The position numbers and the translations under genes are program-made. The notes below the pieces were generated by a model. It made no database searches and had not been told where the DNA came from. It saw only the letters and a list, made by a program, of their open reading frames with translations. A stretch of 9,612 bases of DNA from Pseudomonadota bacterium (GTDB lineage: Bacteria; Pseudomonadota; Gammaproteobacteria; Burkholderiales; Burkholderiaceae_D): contig JAEZLB010000262.1 of NCBI GenBank assembly GCA_023435945.1, positions 1-9,612 on the forward strand, given 5' to 3'. Below, in pieces: positions 6,457 to 9,612 of the stretch. The first letter of the stretch is position 1; every line of letters starts with the position of its first letter.

Positions 6457-7314
6457 TTACGTATTCCATATGCGCGGCACCACCGCTTCGCGCCCCAGCA
6501 TGGCGGGCCTCAGGTGCTGCCATATGGCGGTCATCACCTGGCGCGCCTTCTCGCTCGAATCGCCGAGATAACGCACGACCAGCACCGATTTCATTTGCGT
6601 GGCACCGAACCCCTCCGGCTTGCTTACCAGCGAATCGCCTATGTTGCGCAACTCCTTGATCACCTCATTGGGCAGCACCCTGCCCACCGCGATCAGTGTT
6701 CCGCATACTGTTTTCCCGGCCATGCCCAAGGGACTGCTCATCATCGAATCCTCTGCCGCCAGCACGCCCTGTTCAAACCAGACCAGTTTGCCGTTCTGGC
6801 GTATGCTGTTTTTCTGCACAATGCGCCCGCTATCGAATCGTTCGCCGGAAGCAGTGCGGCCAAAACACAGGATCTCGCTGCCGATATAACTGGCTCCCAG
6901 CGCCAGCGTCACCGTCTGTTCCAGCTCGACTTCTGTGGCGTCGAAAAATATCGTTTCCTGCGGCAGCCATTCCAGCGATGCATTCGCCTCCACGTCCAGC
7001 GTAACGCTCTGCCGCGATAGCTGCCCGTTGGCCTTGTACCATTTGGCTGCACCTGGCGTAGTGATGAAGGCACTTGCTCCTTCCCGTACCTGTGCAGTAA
7101 TCGTCAACGCATCGCCACCGACCACACCACCCGGTGGATGCACCACAATCGCATGGCAGACTGCCGGGCTTTCCGGATACAGCGGTTTTTGCACCCGCAA
7201 TGGCCCGGTATGCTCACGCCGTACCAGGCGCGTCGTGCCGGCATCATTGGCAAAACCCAGCGCCAGCTGGGCCTGCCAGCGCGAATAATCGGAGTGAGGA
7301 AATGGCGGACGCAT
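6457..7314 (-). CDS. ureD: Urease accessory protein UreD
   Basis: Scaffold protein (UreH in Helicobacter) that binds apo-urease and, with UreF and UreG, channels nickel to the active site. The 285-aa product shows the family blocks HTGPLRVQKPLYPE (35-48), HPPGGVVGGD (59-68), TTPGAAKWYK (85-94), LEWLPQETIFFD (114-125) and CFGRTASGERF (150-160). Two starts are possible: the ATG at 7314, five bases after the urtE stop, or a GTG at 7320 that shares one base with that TAG stop and adds two residues. Neither has a strong ribosome-binding site, so translation probably depends on ribosomes finishing urtE. This couples urease assembly to urea uptake genes. The protein is complete. Confidence 0.96.
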   Translation of the reverse strand: MRPPFPHSDYSRWQAQLALGFANDAGTTRLVRREHTGPLRVQKPLYPESPAVCHAIVVHPPGGVVGGDALTITAQVREGASAFITTPGAAKWYKANGQLSRQSVTLDVEANASLEWLPQETIFFDATEVELEQTVTLALGASYIGSEILCFGRTASGERFDSGRIVQKNSIRQNGKLVWFEQGVLAAEDSMMSSPLGMAGKTVCGTLIAVGRVLPNEVIKELRNIGDSLVSKPEGFGATQMKSVLVVRYLGDSSEKARQVMTAIWQHLRPAMLGREAVVPRIWNT

Positions 7315-7319
7315 CAGCA

Positions 7320-8018
7320 CTACACAGACAGATGACGTTTCACGTCCTCACTGCCCATCTCTGCCTGCGTGCCGGATGCCACCACCTCCCCACGCGACAG
7401 CACCACAAACTCATCGGCGAGTTCATGCGCGAAATCGAAATACTGCTCGCACAACAGGATGGCAATGTCGCCGCGCTCCCTCAGCATGCAAATCACGCGG
7501 CCTATGTCCTTGATGATGGATGGCTGTATGCCTTCGGTAGGCTCATCCAGGATGATGAGCTTGGGATCAGCCAGCAGTGCGCGCGCAATCGCCAGTTGCT
7601 GCTGCTGCCCCCCGGACAGATCGCCACCGCGCCGGTGTAGCATTTCTTTCAGCACCGGGAATAGCTCGTATACATCATTGCGTATTGTCGAAGCCTTGCT
7701 GGCGGGCTTGATGGCCATGCCCATGCGCAGGTTCTCTTCCACCGTCAGCCGCGCAAAAATGTCTCGCCCCTGCGGCACGTAGGCAATGCCGTCCGCCGCG
7801 CGTTCATGAGGTTTCAGGCGCGTGATGTCGCGGCCTTCAAAGATCACTTTGCCCTTTGCGACCGGCAGCACACCCATCAGGCATTTGAGCAGCGTTGTCT
7901 TGCCCACGCCATTGCGCCCCAACAGCGCCAGGCACTTGCCCTGGTCCAGCGACAGCGACACGCCGCGCAGCGTATGGGACGAGCCGTAATACTGGTTCAG
8001 TTGTTCGACTTGCAGCAT
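7320..8018 (-). CDS. urtE: Urea ABC transporter ATPase UrtE
   Basis: One of the two cytoplasmic ATPases that power the UrtABCDE high-affinity urea importer (branched-chain amino acid/LivF-type). The 232-aa protein has Walker A GRNGVGKT (34-41), Q-loop Q83, signature LSGGQ (134-138) and Walker B LIILDEP (154-160). In place of the switch histidine is CEQ near 197, as is usual in LivF-like ATPases (ILLVEQN in relatives). The starting MLQVEQLNQYYGSSHTLRGV is typical of UrtE. Position between urtD and ureD distinguishes it from a LivF for amino acids. The start lies 3 bases after the urtD stop with only a weak G-rich ribosome-binding site, suggesting coupling. Confidence 0.95.
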   Translation of the reverse strand: MLQVEQLNQYYGSSHTLRGVSLSLDQGKCLALLGRNGVGKTTLLKCLMGVLPVAKGKVIFEGRDITRLKPHERAADGIAYVPQGRDIFARLTVEENLRMGMAIKPASKASTIRNDVYELFPVLKEMLHRRGGDLSGGQQQQLAIARALLADPKLIILDEPTEGIQPSIIKDIGRVICMLRERGDIAILLCEQYFDFAHELADEFVVLSRGEVVASGTQAEMGSEDVKRHLSV

Positions 8019-8021
8019 GGT

Positions 8022-8867
8022 TTATCGCCCCAGATACACTTCAATCACGCGTTCATCGTTCTGCACCTGCTGCATCGTTCCCTGCGCCAGCACCGAACCT
8101 TCATGCAGAACGGTTACCGTGCCACCCTGCGCGATTTCCGTGACGAAGGCCATGTCATGCTCGACCACCATGATGGAATGCTTGCCGCGCAATTCATTCA
8201 GCAATTCAGCGGTGCGCTCCGTTTCCGAATCTGACATGCCCGCCACCGGCTCGTCGAGCAGCAAGAGCAGCGGATCCTGCATCAGCAGCATGCCGATTTC
8301 CAGCCACTGTTTCTGACCGTGCGACAACAAGCCTGCCAGACGATTCTCCTGCCCATTCAGGCGTATGAGCTTCAGGATCTCGTCGATCTTGCCCTTCTGC
8401 TCGGAGCTCAATCTTGCGAACAGTGTAGGCCTGACGCGCTTGTCCATCTTCATCGCCAGCTCCAGATTCTCGAACACTGTGTGGTGCTCGAATACGGTCG
8501 GGCGCTGGAACTTGCGGCCGATGCCGGCATGCGCGATCTCATATTCGGTCATCGTAGTGAGATCAATGGTCTGGCCGAAGAATGCTGTACCTGACGTAGG
8601 GCGTGTCTTGCCGGTGATCACATCCATCATCGTGGTCTTTCCGGCACCGTTGGGACCGATGATGCAACGCAGCTCGCCCACCGAAATATCGAGATTCAGC
8701 TTGTTGATTGCCTTGAAGCCATCGAAGGACACCGTGATGTCTTCCAGATACAGGATCGCACCATGCGAGGTATCCACGCCTTCCGGCTTGATGTGTCCAA
8801 AAGAAGTGCCGTAGTCGGCATACTCGCGGCGTTCGTAGGTATGGCCCGGTCTCAATACGCCGCTCAT
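8022..8867 (-). CDS. urtD: Urea ABC transporter ATPase UrtD
   Basis: Second ATPase of the urea importer (LivG-type). The 281-aa form starts at the ATG at 8867, which overlaps the urtC stop (ATGA) and has GGGGAGG just upstream. The open frame runs further upstream, but that part lies inside urtC in another frame. Residues 1-37 are a polar extension before the ABC domain, which starts at ILYLEDITVSFDGFKA (38-53). Visible are Walker A GPNGAGKT (71-78), Q-loop Q121, the signature variant LSHGQ (181-185) characteristic of UrtD, Walker B LLLLLDEP (200-207) and switch H237 in VEHDMAFV. It pairs with UrtE under the UrtBC permease. Confidence 0.96.
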   Translation of the reverse strand: MSGVLRPGHTYERREYADYGTSFGHIKPEGVDTSHGAILYLEDITVSFDGFKAINKLNLDISVGELRCIIGPNGAGKTTMMDVITGKTRPTSGTAFFGQTIDLTTMTEYEIAHAGIGRKFQRPTVFEHHTVFENLELAMKMDKRVRPTLFARLSSEQKGKIDEILKLIRLNGQENRLAGLLSHGQKQWLEIGMLLMQDPLLLLLDEPVAGMSDSETERTAELLNELRGKHSIMVVEHDMAFVTEIAQGGTVTVLHEGSVLAQGTMQQVQNDERVIEVYLGR

Positions 8868-9612
8868 GCCGCCTCCCCGCTTTCTTTGTGCTGCTTGCGC
8901 AATTTCTTCATCACACCCAGCAGGCCCTGTGGCATGAACAAGGTGACCAGGATGAAAATCAGTCCCAGGGCATACAGCCACAGGTCGGGGAAAGCCGCGG
9001 TGAACCAGCTCTTCAAACCATTGACAGAGAATGCGCCGAGCAGCGGACCGAGCAGGGTGCCGCGTCCGCCGACTGCGGCCCAGATCACCATTTCAATCGA
9101 ATTGGCAGGCGACATCTCCGAGGGATTGATGATGCCCACCTGCGGCACATACAGCGCACCGGCAATACCGCACAGCACTGCCGACAAGGTCCAGATAAAT
9201 AACTTGAACCAGAGCGGGTTGTAGCCGATGAACATCAGGCGCGATTCCGAATCGCGTACCGCCTGCAACACACGGCCCAGCTTGGACGTCACTATCCAGC
9301 GCGACAGGAACAGGGCACCCAGCAACACCGCCAGCGTCACCAGGTAAATGACTGCCTTGGTTTCGGGGGCCGTGATGGAATAGCCGAGGATGCGCTTGAA
9401 GTCGGTGAAGCCGTTATTGCCGCCAAAGCCCGTGTCATTACGGAAGAACAGCAGCATGAAGGCGAAAGTCATGGCCTGCGTGATGATGGAAAAGTACACA
9501 CCCTTGATGCGCGAGCGGAAAGCGAAGTACCCGAACAGGAACGCCAATAGTCCGGGCACCAGCATCACCAGCAGCATGGCAAACCAGAAGTTGTCGGTGA
9601 AGGACCAGTACC
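8864..9612 (-). CDS. urtC: Urea ABC transporter permease UrtC (partial)
   Basis: C-terminal part of an inner-membrane permease (LivM-type) that forms the urea channel with UrtB. The frame is open from the right edge, so 248 codons are visible and roughly the first third of the protein lies outside. Hydrophobic segments suggest six membrane helices, beginning with FWFAMLLVMLVPGLLAF. The family signature FFAFRSRIKGVYFSIITQA-like segment is present as YFAFRSRIKGVYFSIITQ, followed by FFRNDTGFGGNNGFTDFK, which is typical of UrtC rather than of amino-acid LivM. The LivM-type EMVIWAAVGGRGTLLGP loop contacts the ATPases. The stop overlaps the urtD ATG by four bases. An internal Met near 9577 is not the start. 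Confidence 0.95.
   Translation of the reverse strand, partial: YWSFTDNFWFAMLLVMLVPGLLAFLFGYFAFRSRIKGVYFSIITQAMTFAFMLLFFRNDTGFGGNNGFTDFKRILGYSITAPETKAVIYLVTLAVLLGALFLSRWIVTSKLGRVLQAVRDSESRLMFIGYNPLWFKLFIWTLSAVLCGIAGALYVPQVGIINPSEMSPANSIEMVIWAAVGGRGTLLGPLLGAFSVNGLKSWFTAAFPDLWLYALGLIFILVTLFMPQGLLGVMKKLRKQHKESGEAA

Noticed and set aside
8868..8981. Extra 38 N-terminal codons for UrtD (start at 8981)
   Set aside because: This part lies inside urtC in another frame and looks non-proteinaceous. The ATG at 8867 has a strong GGGGAGG and the usual ATGA overlap.
9575..9577. ATG at 9577 as the start of UrtC
   Set aside because: The frame stays open to the right edge and the upstream codons (YWSFTDNFWFA) match UrtC, so the gene is simply cut by the window.

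Overview
The window is an ordinary, densely packed chromosomal segment of a betaproteobacterium, most likely a member of Burkholderiales close to Oxalobacteraceae (Herminiimonas/Janthinobacterium/Herbaspirillum-like). This rests on the recognisable protein sequences, moderate-to-high GC and the gene order urtCDE-ureDABCEFG. No rRNA, tRNA, CRISPR array, insertion sequence, prophage gene or obvious transferred island is seen.

Layout from left to right. Positions 1-110 hold no supportable gene. A strong intrinsic terminator (111-140) lies just beyond icd, which is on the minus strand (167-1411) and encodes NADP-dependent isocitrate dehydrogenase. A 385-bp non-coding divergent region (1412-1796) follows. 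It holds several inverted repeats, including a perfect CRP-type palindrome, and a probable structured icd leader. A small plus-strand gene (about 1797-2129) encodes a short membrane protein of unknown function and converges on the urease cluster with only 17 bp between the two stop codons.

From 2147 to the right edge everything is on the minus strand, so transcription runs from high to low coordinates: urtC (cut by the right edge), urtD, urtE, ureD, ureA, ureB, ureC, ureE, ureF, ureG. Junctions are very tight. There are ATGA overlaps at urtC/urtD and ureB/ureC, gaps of a few bases elsewhere, and two wider gaps (31 bp ureD-ureA, 82 bp ureF-ureG), which suggests one long transcript starting to the right of the window.

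The genes form one pathway. UrtC, UrtD and UrtE are the inner-membrane permease and two ATPases of the UrtABCDE urea ABC transporter. UreABC is the nickel urease that hydrolyses imported urea to ammonia and CO2. UreD, UreF, UreG and UreE load nickel into UreC. All the urease active-site residues are present at canonical positions (numbering identical to the Klebsiella enzyme), so the enzyme looks functional. No undescribed system was found. The observations most worth checking are the regulatory architecture between icd and the small membrane-protein gene, and that uncharacterised gene itself.
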